A stretch of 64,000 bases of DNA, taken from positions 1-64,000 of the forward strand of contig CASJPF010000009.1 in assembly GCA_949383255.1 (NCBI GenBank), given 5' to 3'. The notes under the pieces are model-generated. The model was given only the letters and a program-made list of their open reading frames with translations. It did not search any database and was not told the origin of the DNA. The number at the start of each line of letters is the position of its first letter. The stretch's first letter is position 1. A program made the translations under genes and the position numbers. Of the stretch, positions 51,996-61,864 are shown in pieces. This stretch comes from Lachnospiraceae bacterium (GTDB lineage: Bacteria; Bacillota; Clostridia; Lachnospirales; Lachnospiraceae).

Positions 51996-53372
51996 ATGGA
52001 AGAAAAAAAAGAGGAAACAATGCATGTTGCAATTGCAGTGGAGAATGTCTGCAAGGTTTACCGTCTCTATGATAAGCCAACGGACCGATTAAAAGAAGCA
52101 CTTAAATTAACCAGAAAGCAGAAGTATCATGAATCTTATGCGTTGTCGAACGTAAGCTTTGATGTTCGGCAGGGAGAGTGTGTTGGTATTATTGGAACAA
52201 ACGGTTCTGGAAAATCGACAATTTTAAAGATTATTACTGGGGTGTTAAATCCGTCAAGCGGTTCGGTCACTGTGAATGGGCGGATTTCTGCGCTTTTGGA
52301 GTTGGGCGCAGGATTTAATCAGGAGTATTCTGGCATTGAAAATATTTATTTAAATGGTACTATGAATGGTTTTTCTGAGGAAGAAATTAAGGCGAGAATG
52401 CAGGATATCCTTGATTTTGCAGATATTGGTGACTATGTTTATCAGCCGGTAAAGACTTATTCGAGTGGAATGTTTGTGCGCCTTGCGTTTTCAGTGGCTA
52501 TCAATATTGACCCAGAAATTTTAATTGTTGATGAAGCGCTTTCTGTTGGCGATGTGTTTTTTCAGGCAAAGTGTTATCACAAGTTTGAAGAATTCAAAAG
52601 AATGGGAAAGACGATTATGATTGTCAGCCATGATTTAAGCAGCATTGCCAAGTATTGTGACAGAGTAATTTTGCTCAATCAGGGAGTGAAGCTTGGCGAG
52701 GGTTCACCCAAAGAGATGATAGACGATTTTAAGCGTGTTTTGGTAGGACAGTATGAGCTGCCTGAATCAAAATCAGAGCAAAGTCTAGTAAATGATGCGG
52801 AAGTACAGGAGGCAGTTCAGTCGCAAGCTGCTGCGCAAAAACGTGCAAGACAACAGTCAGATGGCAGGGAGACAAAGACGCTTGAGTATGGCACACAGGA
52901 GGCAGTCATTGAGGAAATTTATTTGACAGATGACCGCGGAACACAGACCAATGCTATTATTAAAGGACTTTCTTTTAGCATCTGTATGCGCGTAAGATTT
53001 CAGCAAGATTTGCCAGCGCCGATTTTTGCCTTTTCAATTAAGACAGCCAAGGGTACTGAAATTACAGGAACGAATACTATGTTTGAAAAGGCATTTTTGG
53101 AGCCGGTGAAGGCAGGGGCGGTAAAGGATATTCGTTTCACACAGAAAATGTCACTGCAAGGTGGTGAGTATTTAATTTCATTTGGTGTTACAGGATACGA
53201 GGGAAATGATTTTAAGGTGTATCACAGACTCTATGACGCGTTGGATGTGACAGTAGTGTCCGACAAAAATACAGTGGGATACTATGACATGGATTCCAAA
53301 GTGGTGGTCAGAGATGCGCATGAGAAAAGCGATTTGGGGGATAACATTATAAAGTACACAAAGATACAGTGA
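51996..53372 (+). CDS. ABC exporter ATPase with C-terminal glycan-binding-like domain (Wzt/TagH-like)
   Basis: 458 aa from ATG 51996 (GAGGGGGA upstream). N-terminal ABC: GTNGSGKST Walker A at about 67, YSSGMFVRLAFS signature at about 153, ILIVDEALSVGD Walker B at about 175, SHDL switch. After a linker (about 265-300) comes a beta-rich domain of about 140 residues like the Wzt C-terminal domain, which in E. coli O9a binds the chain-end modification and gates export. Its presence here, next to a candidate chain-capping enzyme, is meaningful (inference). Confidence 0.92.
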   Translation: MEEKKEETMHVAIAVENVCKVYRLYDKPTDRLKEALKLTRKQKYHESYALSNVSFDVRQGECVGIIGTNGSGKSTILKIITGVLNPSSGSVTVNGRISALLELGAGFNQEYSGIENIYLNGTMNGFSEEEIKARMQDILDFADIGDYVYQPVKTYSSGMFVRLAFSVAINIDPEILIVDEALSVGDVFFQAKCYHKFEEFKRMGKTIMIVSHDLSSIAKYCDRVILLNQGVKLGEGSPKEMIDDFKRVLVGQYELPESKSEQSLVNDAEVQEAVQSQAAAQKRARQQSDGRETKTLEYGTQEAVIEEIYLTDDRGTQTNAIIKGLSFSICMRVRFQQDLPAPIFAFSIKTAKGTEITGTNTMFEKAFLEPVKAGAVKDIRFTQKMSLQGGEYLISFGVTGYEGNDFKVYHRLYDALDVTVVSDKNTVGYYDMDSKVVVRDAHEKSDLGDNIIKYTKIQ

Positions 53373-53393
53373 ACAGGAGCAGGTGGAGGCAGT

Positions 53394-55487
53394 ATGGCAG
53401 AGAAAATGCGGATAAGGCAGGAAAAAATCGGCGGTGTAATTATGGATTACACCTATTATGCGGGGCAGGATTTGTATTCAGACGGCGCAGTGGAAGATGA
53501 GATGTTGGATATTGCAATGAACAATTCGCCAGAACAATTTTTGCAGATTATTGAGGAGAAGAAAAGCTGGCCGATTTTTTATCATTTCTCGCCGCTGCGC
53601 ACAAATATTATTGACTGGATACCATTCAAAAAAACGGACAAGGTACTTGAGATTGGAGCTGGATGCGGGGCAATTACCAGTGTGCTGGTTCAGCGTGTTG
53701 GTAGCGTCACTTGTGTGGATTTATCCAAGAAACGCAGTTTGGTCAATGCATATCGCAACTGTGATGCACAGAATCTTACAATTGTAGTTGGTAATTTTCA
53801 AGAGATTGAGCCGCATTTGGATACCGATTATGACTATGTACTACTGATTGGTGTTTTTGAGTATGGGCAGGCATACATCGGTGGGGCATCTCCTTACGAA
53901 GATTTTATGCGGATTTGTAACCGCCACAGGAAGCAGGAGGGACGTCTTGTCATTGCGATTGAAAATAAATTTGGATTAAAATATTGGGCAGGCTGCCGAG
54001 AAGACCATTTAGGGACTTATTTTTCAGGACTAGAAGGGTATCGCGAAGGTGGTTCCGCGAGAACGTTTACCAGAAATGGACTAGAAAAAATATTGAATAA
54101 AGTTGGAATAAAAGAATATAAGTTTTATTATCCTTATCCAGACTATAAGTTTGTGACTGCCATTTATTCCGATGCTTATCTTCCCAAAAAAGGGGAGTTA
54201 AGCAACAATCTTAGAAATTTTGACAGGGAGCGCGTGCTTTTATTTGATGAGAAACAGGTGTTTGATGAGATTTTAGACGAGAATGCATTTCCGCTGTTTT
54301 CCAATTCGTATTTATTGGTAGTTGGCAGTGCACCGAATGTAATTTACACCAAGTTTTCTAATGACAGGGCTGCAAAATGGGCAGTCCGCACATCAATTGT
54401 CAAGGAGCAGTCAGGATTGCTTCATGTGGAGAAGTTGCCAGACACGGAGGCGGCATATAAGCACTTAAAGAATACCAAACAAGCATATGAACAATTGTCA
54501 ATGCGCTATGAGGGGACAAAAATTAAAATCAATGCTTGCACTGCGATTGGGGAGGACCTTAGAAATGGACTCTCTTTTGTGTACTGCAATGGAAGGACAC
54601 TAGAATCCTTGCTTGACGAGTGCTTAATGCGGGCGGATGTCGCAGGATTTAAGGCGTTGATTGAAGAGTATCTGTATTGGTTACGCTACAAAGAAGACAC
54701 GTTCGCAGTCAGCAACTTTGACTTTATTTTTCCCAATATTCTTGTGGACGGGGAGACATGGCATGTCATTGACTATGAGTGGACATTTGACAAACATATT
54801 GATTCAAATGACATTGCTTTCCGGGCATTTTACAATTATATGCTTGGCGGAGAGATGCGCAGAGCGTGCAAGGACCTTCTTATGAATGATATTTTGGGAT
54901 TTTCTGATGCACAAATAACAGAGGCGGCTATGGAGGAACAGGAGTTTCAGCTTCGGATTACACAGCGCCGCGCCTCGGCAGAACGAATGCGGGAACTGAT
55001 TGGAAATCAGGCATATGCTCTGGAAGGAATGGTGCAGTATTGTCGTCATGCGGATCTTAAGTATGTGGTACAGATTTTTATAGACTATGGTGAGGGATTT
55101 AGCGAGGAAAATTCCCAAAAACTACGAAATTGTTATCTTCTAGGAAGACATATGAAATTGGAGTTTGATATTCCAGAAGGCGCAGTAAAGTTTCGGATTG
55201 ATCCTTGCTCGTTTCCCTGTGTTGTAGAGGTTCTTAAAGTTCAGGTGGGAGATAGAGTTTATGCCATAGAGGAGATTGTGGCGAATGGCTGTTGGCAGGA
55301 ATGCGGTGTGGTTGTGTTTGATCATGAAGATCCGAATCTGGCGTTTGATGTGGAAGGAGGCAGGCACCTTATCGCAGAGTTAGACGTTCTGGAACTGCCA
55401 CCACAGTTTGCAGAACAGATTGTGCAGGATGCAACAAAGAAGGGATTTCTTTCTAGGACAAAGGCGTTTTTTAAGCCAAAGAAATAA
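53394..55487 (+). CDS. SAM methyltransferase with kinase-like region, WbdD-like layout
   Basis: 697 aa, GGAGG start. Residues about 60-290: class I SAM methyltransferase, VLEIGAGCGAITSVL (motif I) at about 84, VTCVDLSKK, YVLLIGVFEY. Residues about 300-500 resemble an aminoglycoside-phosphotransferase or protein-kinase fold: NFDFIFPNILVDGETWHVIDYEWTF at about 443-467 aligns with the catalytic-loop D/N and the metal Asp of HxDxxxxN...D kinases (the HxD His is changed). The C-terminus (about 500-697) is different from the coiled coil of WbdD. WbdD caps polymannose with methyl phosphate; whether this one does is unproven. Position right after the ATPase with a binding domain supports a chain-end role. 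Confidence 0.7.
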   Translation: MAEKMRIRQEKIGGVIMDYTYYAGQDLYSDGAVEDEMLDIAMNNSPEQFLQIIEEKKSWPIFYHFSPLRTNIIDWIPFKKTDKVLEIGAGCGAITSVLVQRVGSVTCVDLSKKRSLVNAYRNCDAQNLTIVVGNFQEIEPHLDTDYDYVLLIGVFEYGQAYIGGASPYEDFMRICNRHRKQEGRLVIAIENKFGLKYWAGCREDHLGTYFSGLEGYREGGSARTFTRNGLEKILNKVGIKEYKFYYPYPDYKFVTAIYSDAYLPKKGELSNNLRNFDRERVLLFDEKQVFDEILDENAFPLFSNSYLLVVGSAPNVIYTKFSNDRAAKWAVRTSIVKEQSGLLHVEKLPDTEAAYKHLKNTKQAYEQLSMRYEGTKIKINACTAIGEDLRNGLSFVYCNGRTLESLLDECLMRADVAGFKALIEEYLYWLRYKEDTFAVSNFDFIFPNILVDGETWHVIDYEWTFDKHIDSNDIAFRAFYNYMLGGEMRRACKDLLMNDILGFSDAQITEAAMEEQEFQLRITQRRASAERMRELIGNQAYALEGMVQYCRHADLKYVVQIFIDYGEGFSEENSQKLRNCYLLGRHMKLEFDIPEGAVKFRIDPCSFPCVVEVLKVQVGDRVYAIEEIVANGCWQECGVVVFDHEDPNLAFDVEGGRHLIAELDVLELPPQFAEQIVQDATKKGFLSRTKAFFKPKK

Positions 55488-55524
55488 CAAAAGTATACTC
55501 TGAGATGGGGGATAGAGGATAGGA

Positions 55525-57582
55525 ATGTTGGGAAAGATAAAAGGTGCTATACAGGACAGATTGTATCAGAATTGCATTGAGGAGTATGAGAGAGACTTGC
55601 GCTGTCAGACCGATCCTTATCTGGTGTGGGTTCAAGAGAATGAGCAAAATGCTTCTAAAAGAGGGGGAGCAGAGCGATATCCCGAACTTGGTCTTGTCTA
55701 TATGGAGGATTGTGGCAGTCGCTTCTCTTTGTCTGACATAAACAAAAAGTATCTTTTGTTTGTCTCACGGGAAGGCAGAATGGCAATAAATGCGATACAT
55801 GAAATTGTGGAGTATTTTGAATCTCGTCAGGATACAGATATAATTTATCCGGATGAAGATGTGTGGATGTTAGATCAAAGCAGATCACAGAATGTTCTGA
55901 AAGATGACGGGGGTGCGCATCGGGTTTTTCCGTGGACAAAGCCAGTGTGGTCACCGGATACCTTGTTTTCATTCTTCTATTTTGGACACATCTTTGCAGT
56001 TCGCAGGGAGGCTTTCTTGTCGCTTGTGTGGCTTGGAGATACGGATTATCGTAGAAATATTTATGACTTTGTCTTGAAGGCATCGGAACAAGGCAATTGT
56101 CCAAATCATATTGAGAAGATACTTTTTCATGCATATGAGCGGGGAACTAGCAGGGAAGCGATTGAGGACACACTGATGCACAGAACGGATTTTATTGGTG
56201 TGGGTGATGCCTATGACGATATTCGCGTACAGGCAATGACACGGCGCAACCTTGCAGGAAGAATGGTAGTAGATACAAAAACCGGAATCTCCTATCCAGT
56301 TTATGAGGTGCCAGACAAGCCGCTTGTCAGTATTGTTATTCCCTCGAAGGATAACCCAACAGTGCTGCAACAGTGCATTCGCTCTATTTATGCACATACA
56401 GATTATCCCAATTTTGAGTTGATTGTGGTTGACAATGGCAGTCGGGAGGAAGTGCGCGCCGCACTTGAACATTTTCAGGAGGAGTGTTTTTTTCACTATT
56501 TGTATTTGCCAATGGACTTTAATTTTTCACGAATGTGTAACTTGGGAGTGAAAGAGGCAAAAGGAACATACATTCTTCTGTTCAATGATGATATGGAGGT
56601 AATTGAGAACACATGGCTGACGCGAATGGTTGGGCAGGCATCGCTGCGACATGTCGGTGCAGTAGGCGCAAAACTTTTATATCCAAACTCAACCAAAATA
56701 CAGCATGTGGGGATTACCAATACCATATCGGGTCCCGGACATAAACTAAAACTCCTTGATGACAGCCTGTCTTACTATTATGGTAGAAATCGCTTTGTCT
56801 ATGATATGATTGGTGTTACAGCAGCCTGCCTTTTAATACGAAAGGACTGTTTTCTTGCTATGGGAGGATTGTATGAGGGGCTTGCTGTGGCGTACAATGA
56901 TGTCGATTTATGTTTCCGCCTGTGGGACAGAGGGTTATACAATGTCCAACGCAACGATGTTGTGTTGTATCATCATGAATCGCTCAGCCGCGGAGATGAC
57001 TTAAAAGATGAGAAAAAATTGAAACGCTTGACAGCAGAGAAAGATATACTTTATGAGCGACACCCCAATCTTTACCGAAAAGATCCTTTTATTGGAACGC
57101 TGTTAAACAGTGGTGATTCGGAGTACAGTTGCCGCTGGCTAGAAGGGTATGAGCGTTCGGATGCCATTGCTGTAGGAGATGTTCCCATAGCAGGGAAAAA
57201 GCTTCCGCCACAGGAAAAGATGAATCAAGCAATTATGATTGCCTTGGAAGATTGTGGGCGGGAAGGTCATGCAAAAAAGGCATACTATCTTATTAAAGGT
57301 TGGGCGTATATACCAGGCGTAGACAATGCACGCTACCGCTATAAAATCCTTTTTGTCAATAATGCAGGCAATGTGTGGGAACTTCCTGTACAGAAGCGTT
57401 ATCGCAAAGACGTGGCGGCAATTTTGCCAGACGAAACCAATGTAGAATTGACTGGATTTTGTAGCTGGATTTTTGAGGGCGCGCTGCCGCCAGATACGTA
57501 TGAACTGTGGATGACTGCAAAAGATGGCTGTTCGAGACAGAGACTATATCGAAGGATGGAGAAAAAGCTGGCAATCGAATGA
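55525..57582 (+). CDS. Large two-domain GT2 glycosyltransferase 1
   Basis: 685 aa, cytoplasmic. N-terminal part (1-255) is a degenerate GT2-like region (YLLFVSREGRMAINA, YPDEDVWML). Canonical GT2 domain from about 265: LVSIVIPSKDNPTVLQQCI, VVDNGSREEV at about 293, LFNDDMEVI at about 351 (DXD-like NDD), HVGAVGAKLLYPNSTKIQHVGI, VTAACLLIRKDCF, VAYNDVDLCFRLWDRG. Similar to rhamnosyl- and galactofuranosyl-type transferases of rhamnan loci. The C-terminal about 110 residues form a beta-rich tail. Homologous to the next gene. Confidence 0.82.
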   Translation: MLGKIKGAIQDRLYQNCIEEYERDLRCQTDPYLVWVQENEQNASKRGGAERYPELGLVYMEDCGSRFSLSDINKKYLLFVSREGRMAINAIHEIVEYFESRQDTDIIYPDEDVWMLDQSRSQNVLKDDGGAHRVFPWTKPVWSPDTLFSFFYFGHIFAVRREAFLSLVWLGDTDYRRNIYDFVLKASEQGNCPNHIEKILFHAYERGTSREAIEDTLMHRTDFIGVGDAYDDIRVQAMTRRNLAGRMVVDTKTGISYPVYEVPDKPLVSIVIPSKDNPTVLQQCIRSIYAHTDYPNFELIVVDNGSREEVRAALEHFQEECFFHYLYLPMDFNFSRMCNLGVKEAKGTYILLFNDDMEVIENTWLTRMVGQASLRHVGAVGAKLLYPNSTKIQHVGITNTISGPGHKLKLLDDSLSYYYGRNRFVYDMIGVTAACLLIRKDCFLAMGGLYEGLAVAYNDVDLCFRLWDRGLYNVQRNDVVLYHHESLSRGDDLKDEKKLKRLTAEKDILYERHPNLYRKDPFIGTLLNSGDSEYSCRWLEGYERSDAIAVGDVPIAGKKLPPQEKMNQAIMIALEDCGREGHAKKAYYLIKGWAYIPGVDNARYRYKILFVNNAGNVWELPVQKRYRKDVAAILPDETNVELTGFCSWIFEGALPPDTYELWMTAKDGCSRQRLYRRMEKKLAIE

Positions 57583-59723
57583 AAGAAAAAACATTACAAT
57601 ATCAGAAAGAACTTTTTGCACAGAAGACACCATATCTGCAATGGTTAAGACAGCAAAAGACACAAGATACAGATACAATGGTTGTTTCGGGGAAGCAGAT
57701 AAACAAGCTTCCCTTTTCTTCGTGTATGGATTGTATAAAATGCTTTGGTGAAATTAAGGCGGAGCAAATCTATCTGTTTGTAAGAGAGGGCGGGACACTG
57801 ACAGCATATGCAGAACAGAAAATCGCAGCGCATTTTCTTACATCTGAGGAGAATGACAGAACACTGTTTGTCTATGCAGATGAAGATTATACAGGAAGCT
57901 TGCAAGCGCTTTACGGTATAGAGGAACAGTGTTTTGATGTTGCGGTCACAATGCCTTATCAATACTGTATGGAAAAGGGAGAAACGTACTACAGAGGACT
58001 CCCTTGGTTTAAACCGGATTTTTCACCGGATACGCTCGCTTCTTTTTTCTATCTTGGCAGCGTGTTTGCGATTCGCGGAGATGTGATTTTAAAGATAATT
58101 GGTCAATATCAGAATGAAATTGATATTTATGAACTTGTCTATTGGATTTTTCAGGAGGCGTTAGAACGACATCAGTCGGGAAAAAATACTGGAATTATCC
58201 ATATATCAGAGGTATTGTACACCAATGGCTATCAAAGGCAAGCACAGCAAATAGAGTGTTCCCAAAAAATTCAAAAGCTGTATCAAAAGGAGCCAAAAAA
58301 GGAAAAAGTATCTATTATTATTTTAAGCAAAGACCATGCAGAATTATTAAAAAAATGTTTGGAGACATTGATTCAGTACACAGAATATGAAAATTATGAA
58401 GTGATTGTTGTGGATAATGGCAGCAGTCCAGAACAAAAACAGCGGATATTGAACAGAATAGATGCACACAATAACACAGATAAAAAACATAAGATTTTCT
58501 ATTATTATCAGAGACAGGAATTTAATTTTTCTGCACTGTGCAATATTGGCGCGCAGTATGCAAATGGTCGTTATCTACTTTTTATGAATGATGATGTGCA
58601 AGTAATGGGGACTGCGGAAGGTAGAAAATGGCTAGACAAAATGATGGTATATGCCGCAAAGCCTTATGTGGGCGCTGTGGGGGCAAAATTGTATTATCCA
58701 AGTTCTTTAGAGGAGGATTGTGATAGAATCCAACATGTGGGAATTACCAATATGGGGATTGGACCTGCACATAAATTAAATGGTAGAAAAGATACAGGCT
58801 GTATCTATTATGGGCGCAACACACAAAATTATAATATGTTGGCGGTTACGGCTGCCTGTATGCTGATAAAAAAACATGTGTTTGATGCGGTCGGTGGATT
58901 TGATGCATCTTTTCCAGTAGCGTACAATGATGTAGAGCTTTGTTTTCGGTTATACCAGCAGGGATATTTTTCGGTGCAAGTTAATGAGGCAGTACTGATT
59001 CACCATGAATCTCTTAGTCGGGGATATGATTTTTCTCCAGAAAAACAGCGGCGACTGCAAGAGGAAAAGGAACGTTTATATAAAAAATATCCTTTATTTT
59101 GCGCCGCAGACCCTTTTTATAGCCCGCATTTGGTACAGTGGAAAAAAGATATAGATTATAATGTCAATTATTTATATGCGTGTGATAAAATGGCGGAGCT
59201 TGTGCTTTTAACTGGGCAGATGGAAAAGCATAAGAGTGGAAAAGGGATAAGTAAAATAATACAGAGAGAATATTTTCGGGAACAGCTCTATCAAAAAAAT
59301 ACCACAGTTGGAAAAGTGTATGACCATATCACAGGCAGGCATCGTTTTATACTTCAAATAGATGGTGTGGAGCAGAATGATATAGAAGTGAAAATAACTG
59401 GTTGGTGTGTAAAACGCAATCAGGATAACGCAGGCATTTCTCGAACAATTTGGCTTGTTGAGGAGACAAAAAAACTTGGCACTGGAACAATCTATGCGTT
59501 TGATTTGCCGCCAAAATTGCGCGAAGATGTGGCAGAATTGTTTGCAAGGGACAAAAATACAGAACATGTGGCGCTCTCAGGTATAAATCTATTGTTTGCA
59601 AAACAAGGTTTGCGCTCTGGAAAATATCGAATAGGAGTTCTTGTTGATAAGAAACATATGCTATATATACAAGACCAAGCAGGAAGTTTGGTGTTTGTAA
59701 AAGTTGAAAAAGATTCACAGTAG
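57579..59723 (+). CDS. Large two-domain GT2 glycosyltransferase 2
   Basis: 714 aa from ATG 57579, overlapping the previous stop by 4 bases (57507 in-frame ATG lies deeper inside that gene). Same plan as the previous protein: degenerate N-terminal GT-like half (YLFVREGGTLTAYAE, YADEDYTG), GT2 core with VSIIILSKDHAELLKKC at about 243, VVDNGSSPEQK, FMNDDVQVM at about 334, VGAVGAKLYYP, AVTAACMLI, VAYNDVELCFRLYQQG, and a C-terminal beta-rich tail. A tandem duplicate that has diverged, probably adding another residue of the repeat. Confidence 0.82.
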   Translation: MKEKTLQYQKELFAQKTPYLQWLRQQKTQDTDTMVVSGKQINKLPFSSCMDCIKCFGEIKAEQIYLFVREGGTLTAYAEQKIAAHFLTSEENDRTLFVYADEDYTGSLQALYGIEEQCFDVAVTMPYQYCMEKGETYYRGLPWFKPDFSPDTLASFFYLGSVFAIRGDVILKIIGQYQNEIDIYELVYWIFQEALERHQSGKNTGIIHISEVLYTNGYQRQAQQIECSQKIQKLYQKEPKKEKVSIIILSKDHAELLKKCLETLIQYTEYENYEVIVVDNGSSPEQKQRILNRIDAHNNTDKKHKIFYYYQRQEFNFSALCNIGAQYANGRYLLFMNDDVQVMGTAEGRKWLDKMMVYAAKPYVGAVGAKLYYPSSLEEDCDRIQHVGITNMGIGPAHKLNGRKDTGCIYYGRNTQNYNMLAVTAACMLIKKHVFDAVGGFDASFPVAYNDVELCFRLYQQGYFSVQVNEAVLIHHESLSRGYDFSPEKQRRLQEEKERLYKKYPLFCAADPFYSPHLVQWKKDIDYNVNYLYACDKMAELVLLTGQMEKHKSGKGISKIIQREYFREQLYQKNTTVGKVYDHITGRHRFILQIDGVEQNDIEVKITGWCVKRNQDNAGISRTIWLVEETKKLGTGTIYAFDLPPKLREDVAELFARDKNTEHVALSGINLLFAKQGLRSGKYRIGVLVDKKHMLYIQDQAGSLVFVKVEKDSQ

Positions 59724-59739
59724 AAAGGTGTGGGGCAAA

Positions 59740-61746
59740 ATGGCAAAGGATATGATTGACATACATCAGAATAAGGAAGTGCAAGATGTGCAATTCTATA
59801 AGCAGGCATATGAGCAGGAGAAGGCGCGCGCAGCGTCTCTTGCAGGCAGGCTTGCAGATGCCAGAAATGAGGCGGACAGCCTGCAATTTCAATTGGACCG
59901 CATCAAAAAGAATCCGCTGTGGAAGGCATCAAAGCCTTTGCGCCAGACAATGCACTGGGGACTTCGCAATTATCGGCGTCTGCGGAATCTAGGCGGACCC
60001 AAAGGAATTGCCAGAAAATTAAAACAAAAGCGCATTGAGGCGGAGGCAAAGAAGCTTCATGGAACCGCAAGTTTCCCAACGCCGGAGGAGGCAGAGCGGC
60101 AAAAAAACACTGTGTTTGACCAGATGGTAAAAATTAGTATTTTGGTGCCACTATGGAATAATCAGCGGGAGTTCCAGATAGAGATGCTTGACTCCGTGAT
60201 GAACCAGACGTATCAGAACTGGGAACTTTGTCTAGCAGATGGTTCTGACGAGACACACAGTTATATTGCAGAGATCTGCAAAGAATATGCCGCGCGCGCA
60301 AACGGCAGAATTATTTACCATAAATTAGAGAAAAATGATGGCATTGCTGGAAATACAAACGAGTGCTTAAAACTTGCCACTGGCACTTATCTTGGTCTGC
60401 TTGACCAAGATGATGTTTTGCATCCTTGTGCGCTTTACGAGTATGTGAAGGCAATTAATGAACTGGAAGCGGATTATATTTATTGTGACGAGACTACGTT
60501 TAAGGGAAACAGCATTGACAATATGATTACATTGCATTTTAAGCCAGATTTTGCACCAGATAATCTGCGCGCAAACAATTATATTTGTCATTTTAGCGTG
60601 TTTTCGCGGGAGCTTCTGGAAGGAACTGAGCTTTTCCGGAGTGGTTTTGATGGGAGTCAGGACCACGATATGATTCTGCGGCTGACCGCAAATGCAAAAA
60701 AAGTGGTACATGTGCCAAAATTGCTGTATTACTGGCGTTCGCATAAAACAAGTGTGGCGAGTGATATCAATGCAAAACCCTATGCGATAGCGGCGGCAAA
60801 AGGGGCAGTGGCAGACCATTTAACACGCTGCGGATTTAAAAATTTTGAAATTAAAAGCACCCGTGCGTTTGACACAATCTTTGAGATTAAGTATGAGATT
60901 CGCAGTGAGGACAAAATTTCGATTTTAATTCTAAACAAGGATCACGTGGAGGACTTAAAACGTTGTATTGACTCGATTAAAGAACGAAGCACTTACAGCA
61001 ATTATGAGATTATTATAATAGAGAATAACAGTGAAAAGAAAACTGTTTTTGACTATTATGACACCATTAAAAAACAGAAAAACATAACAATTGTTACGTA
61101 TACAGGCGCGTTTAACTACGCAAAGATCAATAATTTTGGCGCTGGCTATGCGACAGGAAAATATCTCTTGTTATTAAATAATGATACGCAGGTAATTTCT
61201 ATGAATTGGATGGAGTCTATGTTGATGTACGCCCAGCGCCCTGACGTGGGAGCCGTCGGCGCAAAGCTTTATTATGGCGATCGAACAATTCAACATGCAG
61301 GGGTAGTGATTGGACTTGGCGCACATAGAACGGCAGGGCACACACACTATAAAATCAACTATGACAATCTTGGTTATATGGGGCGACTGTGTTATGCACA
61401 GAATGTATCCGCAGTGACTGGTGCATGTTTGATGGTTAGAAAGAGCCTTTATGATGCACTTGGCGGACTCGATGAAGCGTTTGCGGTGGCTCTTAATGAT
61501 GTGGATTTCTGTCTGCGTGTCAGAGAGAAAGGGTATTTGAATGTCTTCACTCCATTTGCAGAGCTGTATCATTTTGAGTCCGCTTCGCGCGGCAGCGATG
61601 TTGTGGATGCAAAAAAGGCAGAGCGCTACGAGAAGGAGTCGGTGCTGTTTCGGGAGCGGTGGAAGGAGCTTTTGGCAAAAGGGGATCCTTATTACAATCC
61701 AAACTTTTCTTTGGACCGCAGCGATTATTCTTTAAGAATAAATTAA
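59740..61746 (+). CDS. Large GT2 glycosyltransferase with two full GT2 domains
   Basis: 668 aa from ATG 59740, preferred over ATG 59704 (which overlaps the previous gene). N-terminal coiled-coil (about 10-60). GT2 domain A from about 129: ISILVPLWNNQREFQIEML, CLADGSDETH, LDQDDVLHP at about 220, CHFSVFSRELL. GT2 domain B from about 391: ISILILNKDHVEDLKRC, IIENNSEKK, LLNNDTQVIS at about 472, VGAVGAKLYYGDRTIQHAGV, VTGACLMVRKS, VALNDVDFCLRVREKG. The domains could make two different linkages processively, as in rhamnan polymerases (inference). Confidence 0.82.
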   Translation: MAKDMIDIHQNKEVQDVQFYKQAYEQEKARAASLAGRLADARNEADSLQFQLDRIKKNPLWKASKPLRQTMHWGLRNYRRLRNLGGPKGIARKLKQKRIEAEAKKLHGTASFPTPEEAERQKNTVFDQMVKISILVPLWNNQREFQIEMLDSVMNQTYQNWELCLADGSDETHSYIAEICKEYAARANGRIIYHKLEKNDGIAGNTNECLKLATGTYLGLLDQDDVLHPCALYEYVKAINELEADYIYCDETTFKGNSIDNMITLHFKPDFAPDNLRANNYICHFSVFSRELLEGTELFRSGFDGSQDHDMILRLTANAKKVVHVPKLLYYWRSHKTSVASDINAKPYAIAAAKGAVADHLTRCGFKNFEIKSTRAFDTIFEIKYEIRSEDKISILILNKDHVEDLKRCIDSIKERSTYSNYEIIIIENNSEKKTVFDYYDTIKKQKNITIVTYTGAFNYAKINNFGAGYATGKYLLLLNNDTQVISMNWMESMLMYAQRPDVGAVGAKLYYGDRTIQHAGVVIGLGAHRTAGHTHYKINYDNLGYMGRLCYAQNVSAVTGACLMVRKSLYDALGGLDEAFAVALNDVDFCLRVREKGYLNVFTPFAELYHFESASRGSDVVDAKKAERYEKESVLFRERWKELLAKGDPYYNPNFSLDRSDYSLRIN

Positions 61747-61770
61747 ATTTTGGATAATTCTCATAGAATC

Positions 61771-61799
61771 TTGCAAAATTTCCAAATTTTTGGTTTAAT
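61771..61799 (+). promoter_or_regulatory. Promoter of the phosphoglucomutase gene
   Basis: TTGCAA at 61771-61776, 17-base spacer, TTTAAT at 61794-61799. Shares TTGCAnnATTTCCAA with the rfbB promoter at 46770. Confidence 0.65.
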
Positions 61800-61864
61800 A
61801 TAAATGGAATGTAGTGCAAACTGACAACGCACTGATTTTAATGAATTTATGTGGAGGTAGCAGT

